A DNA stretch of 32,714 nt from CAYZPB01 sp964568525. GTDB taxonomy: Bacteria; Bacillota; Bacilli; Tepidibacillales; Tepidibacillaceae. A program made the position numbers and the translations under genes. Under the pieces are notes generated by a model. It was given only the letters and a program-made list of their open reading frames with translations, did not search any database and was not told the DNA's origin. Location of the stretch: NCBI GenBank assembly GCA_964568525.1, contig CAZMPM010000012.1, forward strand, positions 1 through 32,714, written 5' to 3'. This document shows, in pieces, positions 1 through 9,152 of this stretch (its first letter is position 1; the number at the start of each line of letters is the position of its first letter).

Positions 1-173
1 GGAAAATTAGCTATCATCTGATTTCGCAAGTTGGGCCAGCGCATGAGATACAGTTTACTTCAGAGGTTCGATTAGATGATCGGCCTTTGGGATGCGGTAT
101 TGGTGGGAGTAAAAAAGAATCTGAGCAAGGTGCGGCACGAGAGGCATTTCTGCTGCTTACGATGTCTGAATAG
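1..173 (+). CDS. rnc: Ribonuclease III, C-terminal part (5' end outside window)
   Basis: Open from the window edge in the frame whose first full codon is at base 3, ending at TAG 171-173. The 56 visible residues form a double-stranded RNA binding domain: the QVGPAHEIQF segment, then GCGIGGSKKESEQGAAREA, which carries the SKK RNA-backbone contact and the following helix. This arrangement at the extreme C-terminus is typical of RNase III, which cleaves dsRNA in rRNA maturation and mRNA decay. The catalytic domain is not in the window, so identity rests on the dsRBD alone; another dsRBD protein is possible but uncommon in bacteria. The pyrophosphatase gene starts 23 bases downstream, suggesting co-transcription. 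Confidence 0.8.
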   Translation, partial: KISYHLISQVGPAHEIQFTSEVRLDDRPLGCGIGGSKKESEQGAAREAFLLLTMSE

Positions 174-196
174 GGAAATTATTGAAAGGATTCAAG

Positions 197-772
197 ATGA
201 GGCTACTTTTTGTCACTACCAACACAGAAAAATTGAAAGAAGCACGGCTTGCATTGGCGCCTTATGGGCATCAGGTTGAGTCTATTGACTATGATTTTAT
301 TGAGCCTGCTAATGGCGCCATTGAGTCGATTGCAAAAGAAAAATTATCTCAGCTTGGGCCATATGTCACTGCGGAAATGCCGGTGATTGTTGATGACTCT
401 GGGCTTTATTTGGTCGCATATGAAGGATTTCCGGGTATTTTAACGAAGCGTATCTTTCAACAAATTGGCTATAAAGGCATTAAAAAATTATTGGTTGATG
501 AAGATCGACGTGCTTATTTTCATGGGGTAATTGCTTTTATGTGGAAGGGTGAGGTTAAGACTTTTCACGGCACAATGCATGGCAAAATCATTGATGAGAT
601 ACCGTTTGATTTGCCAGAAGAACTACAATATCCGTTTGACCCGATATTTATTCCCGAAGGGAGTAAGTCAACGATGAGTCAATTATCTACTGAAGAAAAA
701 CTTTGCTATTCATACCGACGTAAGGCGCTTGACCAACTAGGTGCTTGGTTAAAGGAGGAAGGATATGAGTAA
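197..772 (+). CDS. Non-canonical purine NTP pyrophosphatase (RdgB/HAM1 family)
   Basis: Hydrolyses dITP, XTP and related deaminated purine nucleotides to monophosphates, keeping them out of DNA and RNA. The N-terminus MRLLFVTTNTEKLKEA is the family's TxNxxKxxE nucleotide-binding signature, and VDDSGLYL contains the conserved DDSGL catalytic and metal-binding segment. The C-terminal S-T-M-SQLSTEEK and YSYRRKAL segments match the usual F..M..L....K...SHR..A pattern. The protein is about 191 residues, normal for the family. The frame is open to a TTG at 182, but AAAGGA at 185-190 sits 6 bases before ATG 197, so ATG is preferred. The 3' end overlaps the next gene by 8 bases and carries that gene's RBS (AAAGGAGGAAGG). 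Confidence 0.88.
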   Translation: MRLLFVTTNTEKLKEARLALAPYGHQVESIDYDFIEPANGAIESIAKEKLSQLGPYVTAEMPVIVDDSGLYLVAYEGFPGILTKRIFQQIGYKGIKKLLVDEDRRAYFHGVIAFMWKGEVKTFHGTMHGKIIDEIPFDLPEELQYPFDPIFIPEGSKSTMSQLSTEEKLCYSYRRKALDQLGAWLKEEGYE

Positions 773-2015
773 TTTTAAATTTATTCATACAGCAGACCTA
801 CATTTGGATAGCCCTTTTAAAGGGATTAGAGACGTTGCCCAGCAGTATTCTGCGGAGATAATGTCTTCAACCTTCCGAGCTTTTGATCAGGTGATCGAGT
901 ATTGCATCGAGCTGGGAGTTGATTTCCTGCTGATTTCTGGAGACATATTTGATAGTGAGAATCGAAGCCTGCGAGCAGAGATTTATTTTGCTAAAGGGAT
1001 GGAGAGACTAGAAAAAGCGAGGATTAATGTCTATCTGATTCATGGAAACCATGACCCACTAATTTCTAAGCAAAATATTTATAATTGGGCTAGCAATGTA
1101 CATACTTTTCCTACTGATGCTGTAACGCGAGCAATATATCCAGTTGATGGAGAACGTATTGCTCAGATTTATGGGCGGAGCTATCCAGAGCGTGCGTTTT
1201 TCGAGAACTCGTTACCTGCTTTTGCTGCTGTGCACGAAGGCAAGAACTTTTCAATTGCGTTACACCACACTAATGTTGATGGCAATCGGGATTATGACTC
1301 ATATGCACCGACGACCCTGCGTGAAATAAAATCCACAAAGTATGACTATTGGGCATTAGGGCATATTCACCGCAAAACAATTCTTAACGAACGAGAACCG
1401 ATGGTTATTTATCCAGGTAATACGCAGGGGCGCCATATAAATGAGCGCGGAATAAAGGAGTGCCATTATGTTGAGGTCGTTGATGGGGAAATTGCTAAGA
1501 GCAAATGGTTGCCAACAGCACAAATTGTCTGGGAGCAGATTGAATTAGATATTACTAATCTAACGCGTCTAGATGAACTAATAAACATGATTGATGAAGC
1601 AGTTGTGGAGCAGAAGGAGTTTTATCAACTTCCATTAATTATGCGAATATTATTAAAGGGAAGAAGTGAGTTATACTTAACCCTGCTGCGGCAGGAACAG
1701 CTGATAGAACTTGAGGATTCATTAAATGAACACTATAACAATTTAAAACAATGGGTAATTATCGAGTCAATTCAGACCGACTTAAAACCTCGGATCGAAC
1801 TAGAACAGATTATTGCAGGCGATTCCTTTTTGGCTGACTATTTAAAGCAGTATGAGCAACACGATTTTAATGTGGTAAATGAAGAGTCTGAATTATTTAA
1901 AAATCGTTCATTCCGAAAACATTTTCAATCTTTAACGGAGATAGATTGGAACGAAATCGAAGAGTTTACTCGCGCTTATGCAATTGATAGTTTGCATGAG
2001 GAGGCTGACGAATGA
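765..2015 (+). CDS. yhaO: YhaO-like DNA repair exonuclease (Mre11/SbcD-type metallophosphoesterase)
   Basis: Calcineurin-like phosphoesterase of the SbcD/Mre11 superfamily, expected to be a Mn-dependent DNA nuclease working with the adjacent ATPase. Metal-site motifs appear in order: HTADLHLD near residue 8 (D-x-H), GDIFD near 59, GNHD near 95, the ALHHTN histidine near 165 and GHIH near 200. After about residue 270 comes the helical capping/ATPase-interacting region seen in SbcD-like proteins. Length 416 residues fits YhaO of Bacillus. A very strong RBS (AAAGGAGGAAGG) lies inside the preceding gene. It ends in TGA overlapping the ATG of the next gene (ATGA), so the two subunits are translationally coupled. 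This TGA stop also shows that TGA is not tryptophan here. Confidence 0.88.
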   Translation: MSNFKFIHTADLHLDSPFKGIRDVAQQYSAEIMSSTFRAFDQVIEYCIELGVDFLLISGDIFDSENRSLRAEIYFAKGMERLEKARINVYLIHGNHDPLISKQNIYNWASNVHTFPTDAVTRAIYPVDGERIAQIYGRSYPERAFFENSLPAFAAVHEGKNFSIALHHTNVDGNRDYDSYAPTTLREIKSTKYDYWALGHIHRKTILNEREPMVIYPGNTQGRHINERGIKECHYVEVVDGEIAKSKWLPTAQIVWEQIELDITNLTRLDELINMIDEAVVEQKEFYQLPLIMRILLKGRSELYLTLLRQEQLIELEDSLNEHYNNLKQWVIIESIQTDLKPRIELEQIIAGDSFLADYLKQYEQHDFNVVNEESELFKNRSFRKHFQSLTEIDWNEIEEFTRAYAIDSLHEEADE

Positions 2016-5000
2016 TAATCAAATCCTTGAAAATTTACGGTTTTGGCAAATTGGCCGACCTAGAGATTAATCTAACAGAAGGTATCAATATTATCGAAGG
2101 TAAAAATGAGGCGGGCAAAAGTACACTAATGGCCTTTATTCGAGCGATATTATTTGGGTTTGCCAGTCGTCGCAATCCGCATGAGCGCTATGAGCCTCTT
2201 GATGGCGGGAAATTTGGTGGCATACTATTTTTAACAAATGAAAAAGGTGAAAAATATTCAATAGAACGGATTTTTACGCAGAAAACTTCCGGTGATGCTG
2301 TTGTAACATTGCCGTCAGGCGAGCAGGGAGGCGAGGAGCTGCTAGCTAAAATTATCGGCAAAATAAATGAAACCGTTTTTCGGCAGGTCTTTAGTTTCGG
2401 TTTAACGGAACTTCAGCAGATTGAGTTGCTAAATGATGAGCAGATTAACGATTTTATCTATCATGTGGGAACCGGTTCAGTTAACCAGATCTTAGAGATG
2501 AAAAAAGAGATTGAGAAAAAGAAAAGTAATCTTTTTCTCCAGGGTGGGAAAAAGCCAATAATTAATCAACTATTGGTACAATTGGATGAAATTTCTGATG
2601 AGATACGTAAGTTAGAAAAAGAGTCAGATAAATACACTGACTATCAACATGATGTAGAGGCTTTAAAGAACGAGATTGAAATTAATGAGAAACAAATACG
2701 CAAGCTTGAGCGAACATTATCCACAAAAGAAAAATATGAACAAATCTATCAGCCTTACGTCGCTCTGAAAAAGGTTGATTTAGCTTTAGCAGAATACCCT
2801 GCGGATTTGCAGTTTCCTGAAGATGGTTTACGAAGGCTTGAGGATGCACAATCTCAGCTAAATAAACTTAAAGCGACTGGGCGTGAGTTAAATGAGCGGG
2901 TTAAACTTTTGCAAGGAAAAGTTATTGATTTAAGTCGTGATGAAACACTATTTACTCAGAGTAGCCAGATTAAATACCTACAATCGCAGTTAGCCTTATA
3001 TGTAGAAAGCGTGAAAAATGCGCAGTCATATGAAGGACAAATCGAACATATTAATAATAAGGTACTTGAGAATCGTAGTTTGATTGGGGAAAACTATGAT
3101 GAAGCTGCTATTAAGAGCTTTGTGATTACCATCCAGGACAGAGATTGGTTGCAGAGCTCCTATAATTTGTTGTCGGAGCTAAAATTACAGATTGATGAGC
3201 TAGCACGCGAGGCTGAAAGAAATGCTGAACTTAAAGAGGAAACCATTAATTCAATAAACGTTCTTAAAAACGAGAGTGAAATAACAGACGAGGTTGATAT
3301 TCTGATAGCAGAATTTCCTGGGATCCGCCATAATTGGGCTGAACTTAAAGAGCAACGAATGGAACGTGCACATAAAGAGGAACAGCTTTCTTTATATAAT
3401 GAGCAGCTTGCAATGCCGGCAACCCAAGCATTTCTTGGTAATTTCTTAATTCTGCTATTTACTCTTGTTGTTACGGGCTTTGTTTATTATTACAGTAACT
3501 CATTTTTAGTTACTGGTGCTACTGCATTAGTTGGGCTTTTTGGTATAGTAATCTATAATTTGGTGCGAAATATGGATAATAAACGGAAAAACCATAGCGG
3601 GAGTGGAAATATTGCAAGGTTGAAGCAACAACTAGGTCGGATAACTGAAAATGAGTTCAGATTGCAGGCTGACTTAATGGTGGCTCTTAGCAAACTGGGC
3701 ACTACCGATCTTAGCGATGCTACCATTTATCGCCTAGAACAAAACTATAATTTCGAGTTAAGCAAATCACTCATGCGCTTGGGTGAGCGGAAAAGAATCG
3801 GCGAGTTTGAAAAAGAGCTAAAAGATATAGAGAATAGACATGTACGGTTCACTGAAAACCAAGAGAAGCTGAAAAAGCAGCATTCTGAAATAGCTTCAGA
3901 GTTGAGCCACTGGCTCGAAAGCAAGAGCTTACCAGCTGCACTAAACTATAACGCGTTAAATAGTTTGATTAGTACAATTGAAAGATTGAAAGATCTCCTT
4001 AGTAGCAAAGAGAACTTAACTAATGAATTAACAACAATTAAAAAATTTCAATCTGATTATCAAGCAAATGTGAGTCAGCTTACTGATGCTGCGAGGTTAC
4101 CAGAGAATAAATCAATTGAACAGCATATAACTGATTTAAGTGAACGATTAACAAATTATAACTATAATTTCACTCAGAATAAAAACAGTCTAGATCGCAT
4201 TGCAGAGGTTGAGATTGCGGAGAAGCAGAATGCAAGGGAAATTGAATCGCAAGAGACAGTGATTAGCGAGTTAATTTTGCAAGCGCAAGTTAAAGATGTT
4301 GAAGAATTTTACGTTGCCGCAGGTAAATTTAAACAATTTAGCGATTTACAACAGGAGAGGAAACAACTAATGCTCTCAATTAAATTTACTGCTGGTTCTG
4401 AGACTGACTATGATTCTTTGATTAGTTCACTTGAACAAGTAGACTTTGACGAGTTGGTGACTGAACTGGATACACTAAGGTCAGAGCGGATTTCGCTTAG
4501 TAATTTAATCAAGGAACGTTCAGTCAAGCTGGGCGAATTACAATCAGCTTTAAAGGCGATGGAGTCTAATACGCGCATTGCTGAATTAAAAAATGAATAT
4601 GAGCAGTTACGTGCTGAGTTAAGACGGGCGGGTAAGGAATGGTTAGGTTACGCTTATAGTGAGCAGCTACTTGAGCGAACAATGAAACTATATGAAGAAG
4701 AGAAACAGCCAAACATTCTGCGTGTCGCTTCTGATTTATTTAGTAAAATGACAGGCGGTCGTTATACTAAATTAGTCGCACCAATTGGTTCCGATAAACT
4801 GCGGGTAATTCGAGCGGATGGTAAGCAATTTGAGCCACAATATCTTAGTCGCGGCACAGTGGAGCAACTGTTTTTAGCAATACGCTATGCACTTGTGGAG
4901 GAGTATTCGCAACAGTATCGACTACCAGTCATGCTGGATGATGTTTTTGTGAATTTTGATGAGGAACGTTTGGGTAATGCTGTTGATATAATTACGGAGT

Positions 5001-5101
5001 TAGCGCTTGAACATCAAGTTATTATTTTTACTTGTCACTCTGAACTCACAAATAGATTGAAAAGTGCCGACAATAGTGTTTATAATACAAAGTTAGCATA
5101 A
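2012..5101 (+). CDS. yhaN: YhaN-like SMC/Rad50-type ATPase with central membrane segments
   Basis: Rad50/SbcC-like ABC ATPase partner of the YhaO-type nuclease. Walker A GKNEAGKST is at residues 30-38. Long charged coiled coil follows (about 180-460 and 530-900). The ABC signature region YLSRGTVEQLFLAIR lies near residue 945 and Walker B VMLDDVFVNFDEE near 975. Between the coils, around residues 473-522, are two hydrophobic stretches (FLILLFTLVVTGFVYYY and ATALVGLFGIVIYNL), predicted membrane segments where SbcC and Rad50 have a zinc hook; no CxxC hook is present. From memory, B. subtilis YhaN has a similar membrane insertion, so this would tether the nuclease complex to the membrane. Starts at the ATGA overlap. 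Bacillus places yhaM next; it is absent here. Confidence 0.87.
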   Translation: MIIKSLKIYGFGKLADLEINLTEGINIIEGKNEAGKSTLMAFIRAILFGFASRRNPHERYEPLDGGKFGGILFLTNEKGEKYSIERIFTQKTSGDAVVTLPSGEQGGEELLAKIIGKINETVFRQVFSFGLTELQQIELLNDEQINDFIYHVGTGSVNQILEMKKEIEKKKSNLFLQGGKKPIINQLLVQLDEISDEIRKLEKESDKYTDYQHDVEALKNEIEINEKQIRKLERTLSTKEKYEQIYQPYVALKKVDLALAEYPADLQFPEDGLRRLEDAQSQLNKLKATGRELNERVKLLQGKVIDLSRDETLFTQSSQIKYLQSQLALYVESVKNAQSYEGQIEHINNKVLENRSLIGENYDEAAIKSFVITIQDRDWLQSSYNLLSELKLQIDELAREAERNAELKEETINSINVLKNESEITDEVDILIAEFPGIRHNWAELKEQRMERAHKEEQLSLYNEQLAMPATQAFLGNFLILLFTLVVTGFVYYYSNSFLVTGATALVGLFGIVIYNLVRNMDNKRKNHSGSGNIARLKQQLGRITENEFRLQADLMVALSKLGTTDLSDATIYRLEQNYNFELSKSLMRLGERKRIGEFEKELKDIENRHVRFTENQEKLKKQHSEIASELSHWLESKSLPAALNYNALNSLISTIERLKDLLSSKENLTNELTTIKKFQSDYQANVSQLTDAARLPENKSIEQHITDLSERLTNYNYNFTQNKNSLDRIAEVEIAEKQNAREIESQETVISELILQAQVKDVEEFYVAAGKFKQFSDLQQERKQLMLSIKFTAGSETDYDSLISSLEQVDFDELVTELDTLRSERISLSNLIKERSVKLGELQSALKAMESNTRIAELKNEYEQLRAELRRAGKEWLGYAYSEQLLERTMKLYEEEKQPNILRVASDLFSKMTGGRYTKLVAPIGSDKLRVIRADGKQFEPQYLSRGTVEQLFLAIRYALVEEYSQQYRLPVMLDDVFVNFDEERLGNAVDIITELALEHQVIIFTCHSELTNRLKSADNSVYNTKLA

Positions 5102-5131
5102 ATTATCCTGCACTAGAAAGTTGGCAATAAT

Positions 5132-6385
5132 ATGAATGCGATCCGCAGAGTATATCACGAATATCCGAAAAAGATTTGGGTCTTAGCACTGGCGATGGTC
5201 ATTAACACAATGGGTATGTCGATGCTTTTCCCGTTAAATACTTTATATATTAAAAATGTCTTAGGCGGGACGATTGCTGCGGCAGGCGTTATTCTGATGG
5301 TTCAACAGATTTTTAATATATTTGGTAACGTTTTAGGTGGCTGGTCCTATGACAAATTTGGGGCTAAACGTACAATTTTGTTGGGAATATTGATATCAAT
5401 AGTCATTGTTTTCTCGCTTATTTTTGTTAATGATATTTCAATCTATGCCGTTTTCTTAGTTTTGCTTGGTCTAAGTAATGGTTTGATTTTTCCGTCGATA
5501 TATGCGATGGCGGGCGCCTTATGGCCGGCTGGAGGGCGGAAAACTTATAATGTAATCTATGTGGCTAATAACCTCGGTGTTGCTTTTGGGCCAATTCTTG
5601 GTGGAATTGTCTTTCAATTTCTACCACGCTTAATTTTTGTATCATATACATTCACATTTCTTATTTTTTTGCTATTAGTTTTGTTTGGCTTTAAGCAAGA
5701 AGATTGGGAAAAAGTGAGAAGTGGTGCGGTTGATGAAAGATTAGCAGCTGATTTCAATGGACGGTCATTTAAATTAAGATATATTAATTTTGTACCATTG
5801 ATGCTATTATCGCTTGGATTTCTAATTGCCTGGGTTCCATATTCACAATGGTCGGTTAGTATAGCTGTTCATATTAATAATATTGGAATTCCTTATTCAC
5901 AATATACACTCCTATGGACAATTAATGGATTGGTGATTGTATTGGGACAACCACTGATTGCTTTTTTAACAAGGAGAGTGTTAAAGAGTCTAAATTCACA
6001 AATATATACGGGAATCATAATTTATCTAATCTCTTTTTTGATTCTTTATTTTAATCCATTTTACTATTTAGGTTTTGTGGTCGCGATGTTTGTTATCACT
6101 TTTGGCGAAATGCTGGCCTGGCCAGCAGTACCTACTGCTGCCGCCGAGTTAGCTCCTCCTGATAAGAAGGGACTTTACCAAGGGATTGTCAGTAGTGCCG
6201 GTGCTGGCGGGCGAATGTTTGGCGTTATGTTGGCCGGTATGCTTTTTGATCTAATTGGAATCTACAAGATATATCTGATTATGCTGTTGTTACTTTCCTT
6301 AGCATTCTTCATATTTACAATTTACGGAAAAGTAACTAAGCAAATACTTGACAAGTCTATGTTAGAAGAAATAATTGAACAATAA
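5132..6385 (+). CDS. Major facilitator superfamily transporter, 12 TM
   Basis: A 417-residue integral membrane protein with about twelve hydrophobic helices split six and six by a charged central loop (residues about 190-210). The loop between TM2 and TM3 reads GGWSYDKFGAKRTILLG, the MFS motif A (G...D..G.k), and a related loop follows TM8. These show a proton-coupled or uniport MFS carrier, most like the drug/efflux permeases, but the substrate cannot be read from the sequence. It starts 30 bases after yhaN with only a weak purine stretch (AGAAAG) ahead of the ATG. Its end lies 19 bases before the true start of the lipoprotein gene. It could be an antibiotic exporter or a metabolite permease; no neighbour settles it. 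Confidence 0.8.
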   Translation: MNAIRRVYHEYPKKIWVLALAMVINTMGMSMLFPLNTLYIKNVLGGTIAAAGVILMVQQIFNIFGNVLGGWSYDKFGAKRTILLGILISIVIVFSLIFVNDISIYAVFLVLLGLSNGLIFPSIYAMAGALWPAGGRKTYNVIYVANNLGVAFGPILGGIVFQFLPRLIFVSYTFTFLIFLLLVLFGFKQEDWEKVRSGAVDERLAADFNGRSFKLRYINFVPLMLLSLGFLIAWVPYSQWSVSIAVHINNIGIPYSQYTLLWTINGLVIVLGQPLIAFLTRRVLKSLNSQIYTGIIIYLISFLILYFNPFYYLGFVVAMFVITFGEMLAWPAVPTAAAELAPPDKKGLYQGIVSSAGAGGRMFGVMLAGMLFDLIGIYKIYLIMLLLLSLAFFIFTIYGKVTKQILDKSMLEEIIEQ

Positions 6386-6404
6386 ATTAGTTGGAGGGAA
6401 AAAA

Positions 6405-7277
6405 ATGAAAAAAATAATATTATTTGTAGTAATTCTTTTAATTTCTTCTATTAGCTTAATCGGCTGCCAAGGTGCTGGTTCTGACGAAACACCGGACGGA
6501 CAAGAACCTGGTGAAGGTGCTGAAGAACACGAGGTTGCGCTTTATTTTTCTGATACGTCTTTGAATGATATTTATCGAGAGTATCAGACCGTTGTTATTG
6601 GCAAAGATCAGTCGCTTGAAGTAGCAACCTTAGAGGCTTGGATTAAAGGGCCGAAAAGTCAGTTTTTAGTTCCGCTTGCGAATAAAAATACTAAAGTACT
6701 ATCTGTTAAGGATGTTAATGGAATAGCTGAAGTTAATTTCTCTAAAGAAATCATGAGTAGTCAGGTTGGCTCTTCAGGAGAGGCCCAGCTAATTGAACAG
6801 ATTACGATGGCAATGCAGCAATTTGGTTATGGAAAAACGGCAATACTGATTGAAGGGGAGATTGTAGAATCTTTAGCTGGTCATGTAGACAGTACTGAAC
6901 CGTTCTATGCACTGACGTATTCTGCGTACTTAGACGTGGAACTGCTTGAATCAGAAGTGGTTGTTGCACAAAACAACGCATTCAAGTTATTTACTCCTGC
7001 ACCTAACTCCGTTCTACCGCGTGAAGCAGTAGTTGTTCGAGGACTTGCTAGAATCTGGGAAGCAAGTTTCTCTTATGAGCTTGCAGATAGTGCGAGTATA
7101 AGAAAAACTGCCACTGCTATGGCTTCTGAAGGTGCGCCTGGCTGGGGTGAATTTGAGTTTACAATGGAGTTAGATCAGAATTTTGTCGGTCCGATCACTT
7201 TAACACTCTATGAATCAAGTGCGATTGATGGTTCGCCGATTAATCAACTAGAAGTTGTGTTTGCCCTAAAGGATTAA
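6405..7277 (+). CDS. GerMN/Gmad2-domain lipoprotein
   Basis: Secreted lipoprotein of about 290 residues. The signal peptide is MKKII followed by a hydrophobic core and the lipobox LIGC (Cys21), giving a diacylglycerol-anchored protein on the outer face of the membrane. An acidic linker (about 22-45) precedes a GerMN domain (about 45-160), recognisable by VALYFSDTSLNDIYREY, the TLEAWIKGP segment and VKDVNGIAEVNFSKE. The second domain (about 195-290) resembles the Ig-like Gmad2 domain (VVVRGLARIWEASFSYEL; GWGEFEFTM). GerMN was named after a spore germination protein but also occurs in non-sporulating bacteria, so it does not prove sporulation. The frame is open upstream to 6375, but GGAGG at 6393-6397 places the start at ATG 6405. 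Confidence 0.82.
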   Translation: MKKIILFVVILLISSISLIGCQGAGSDETPDGQEPGEGAEEHEVALYFSDTSLNDIYREYQTVVIGKDQSLEVATLEAWIKGPKSQFLVPLANKNTKVLSVKDVNGIAEVNFSKEIMSSQVGSSGEAQLIEQITMAMQQFGYGKTAILIEGEIVESLAGHVDSTEPFYALTYSAYLDVELLESEVVVAQNNAFKLFTPAPNSVLPREAVVVRGLARIWEASFSYELADSASIRKTATAMASEGAPGWGEFEFTMELDQNFVGPITLTLYESSAIDGSPINQLEVVFALKD

Positions 7278-7312
7278 TTATTATAAAACAGCAACACGAT
7301 AGGAGGGCCTAA

Positions 7313-7936
7313 ATGAACAAGTTATTTGATGGTGTTAAGGAATTTAGTAATGAAGAATTTGAAAAAAACCAGGAATTATTTCGTGAGTTGGTTGATTCAC
7401 ATCAACCACACACGCTCTTTATTGCTTGTTCCGATTCGCGCGTAGTACCGACGTTAATTACCAATAGTTTGCCCGGCGAATTATTCATTATACAAAATGT
7501 AGCTAATATCGTTCCTTATTATCGCCAATCAACTGAGTTTGTGGCGACTACATCCGCAGTTGAATATGCGGTATTAGTGTTGGGTGTTCAAAATATCGTG
7601 GTCTGTGGGCATACGGACTGTGGTGGATGTCGGGCCTATTATCATCAAAGCGAGATACTTTCACAAACGCCTCATACGGAGAAATGGTTACAGTTAATGG
7701 ACCCGATAAGGGAGAATGTTCAGGAGATTCAGCAGCACTTTGGCGATGCAGAGGTGGGCTGGTTAGTTGAGCAGCAGAATGTGATTTTGCAACTGAATCA
7801 TCTTCTGACGTATCCTTTTGTTAAAGAGCGCTATGAGAATGGTGACTTACAATTATATGGTTGGTATTACGATATCGAGCACGGTACTGTTTACGACTAT
7901 AATAATGAAAAAAGAGTGTTCCAAAAAATAACGTAA
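7313..7936 (+). CDS. Beta-class carbonic anhydrase
   Basis: Interconverts CO2 and bicarbonate. The zinc ligands and catalytic dyad are visible: Cys39, Asp41 and Arg43 in ACSDSRV, and His100 and Cys103 in CGHTDCGG. The oxyanion/active-site segment GELFIIQNVANIVP lies between them. At 207 residues it has the normal size of bacterial beta-CAs (cytosolic, no signal peptide). A clear RBS (AGGAGGG at 7301-7307) precedes ATG 7313. No SulP transporter, cyanase or carboxylase gene is adjacent, so it probably serves general bicarbonate supply for carboxylations; that role is inference. Confidence 0.92.
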   Translation: MNKLFDGVKEFSNEEFEKNQELFRELVDSHQPHTLFIACSDSRVVPTLITNSLPGELFIIQNVANIVPYYRQSTEFVATTSAVEYAVLVLGVQNIVVCGHTDCGGCRAYYHQSEILSQTPHTEKWLQLMDPIRENVQEIQQHFGDAEVGWLVEQQNVILQLNHLLTYPFVKERYENGDLQLYGWYYDIEHGTVYDYNNEKRVFQKIT

Positions 7937-7955
7937 TTTAGAAAAGAGCAAAACA

Positions 7956-9152
7956 GTGAATAGAGATGAATTTAATTTAGTTATCAAGGATCGATATCGA
8001 AAAAGATATATAAATAATAATCCGCTAATTATTCTTGATTCATTAGCTGATGCAACCGTAATACCTGCTGAGGGAAGTATTGTTGCTCTTAATGATGAAC
8101 GCGGAAATTTTATTGCTCGTGGTTATGTTGGTAGTCAAAACAAGGGTGTTGGCTGGCTGTTAACGAAGAAAAACAGTGAGCAGTACGACCAGGCTTTTGT
8201 TAGTAGGAAGCTGGCGGCTGCGGTTAGTAAACGTCAGCCTTTTTTCTATGACGAAAACACAACTGCTTTTCGCTTATTCAACGCTGAAGGTGATGGGATC
8301 GGCGGAATCACTATAGATTACTATGATGGCTATTATTTAATAAACTGGTATAACGAAGGTATTTACTATCATCGAGAATTATTTTTTACAGCGATTAAGG
8401 AACAACTTTCTTACTTAGGTATTTACCAAAAAATGCGATTTCAGTCGAATAATTTTGCTGAGAAAACCTTTATTGACGGGATCCGCGCCAATTCTCCCTT
8501 AACGATAAAAGAGAATGGGATTAAATATTTAGTTAATCTTGAAGACGGTTTAATGGTCGGGATTTTTCTTGACCAACGAAATGTCCGTGAAGCGATCCAA
8601 CGCAAATATGCGAAGAATAAAAAGGTTCTAAATTGTTTTTCTTATACTGGCGCTTTCTCAATCGCTGCTGCAATCGGTGGGGCTAAAAGCACAACTAGCG
8701 TTGATTTAGCCGTCAGAAGTCGCGAGTCTACCGAGGCTAACTTTAAAATAAATCAGATTAAGCTAGAGAACCACGAGATTATTGTTGATGATGTATTTGA
8801 CTATTTCAAATATGCCAATCGTAAACAACTCCAATTCGATTTGATTATTATTGATCCGCCAAGTTTTGCACGCACGAAAAAGCGTGTTTTTTCGGTTCAA
8901 AAAAATTATCCGGATTTGCTGAAACTTGCGGTTCCGTTATTGGCGCGGGATGGCGTATTTGTTCTCACGACTAATCATGCGGGTTATTCACGTGAACGTT
9001 TTTATAAGCAGATTTTAGATACTTTAGCTGATTTAAACCAAAAGTTTGTCGTTATAGAAGAGCATGGTTTGTCGGAAGATTTTACTGTTAACGCTTATTC
9101 AAAAGAGAGTGATTACTTAAAGGTGGTATTTCTTCGACGAGCAGGGAAGTAG
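7956..9152 (+). CDS. Class I SAM-dependent rRNA methyltransferase, RlmI/YccW type
   Basis: Predicted 23S rRNA cytosine-5 methyltransferase of the RlmI family (PUA, EEHEE and Rossmann methyltransferase domains). The N-terminal part (1-75) has the PUA-type pattern. The middle carries RLFNAEGDGIGGITIDYYDGY, a family hallmark. The SAM fold begins near residue 220 with LNCFSYTGAFSIAAA (motif I), and the catalytic DPPSFAR (motif IV) lies near residue 300. Length 398 fits RlmI (about 396). The gene starts with GTG 7956 after AGAAAAGAG, 19 bases downstream of the carbonic anhydrase, and ends directly against the next start codon. The RlmI versus RlmK-like assignment rests on family resemblance only. 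Confidence 0.87.
   Translation: MNRDEFNLVIKDRYRKRYINNNPLIILDSLADATVIPAEGSIVALNDERGNFIARGYVGSQNKGVGWLLTKKNSEQYDQAFVSRKLAAAVSKRQPFFYDENTTAFRLFNAEGDGIGGITIDYYDGYYLINWYNEGIYYHRELFFTAIKEQLSYLGIYQKMRFQSNNFAEKTFIDGIRANSPLTIKENGIKYLVNLEDGLMVGIFLDQRNVREAIQRKYAKNKKVLNCFSYTGAFSIAAAIGGAKSTTSVDLAVRSRESTEANFKINQIKLENHEIIVDDVFDYFKYANRKQLQFDLIIIDPPSFARTKKRVFSVQKNYPDLLKLAVPLLARDGVFVLTTNHAGYSRERFYKQILDTLADLNQKFVVIEEHGLSEDFTVNAYSKESDYLKVVFLRRAGK

Noticed and set aside
76..279. Plus-strand frame of 67 residues starting at 76
   Set aside because: It overlaps the RNase III dsRBD and the start of the RdgB gene in another frame; both of those have clear family motifs, and this frame has none.
765..2015. Mollicute code (TGA as tryptophan)
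   Set aside because: The YhaO-like gene ends in TGA exactly at the ATGA overlap with the next gene, and tryptophans in the window are TGG, so the standard bacterial code applies.
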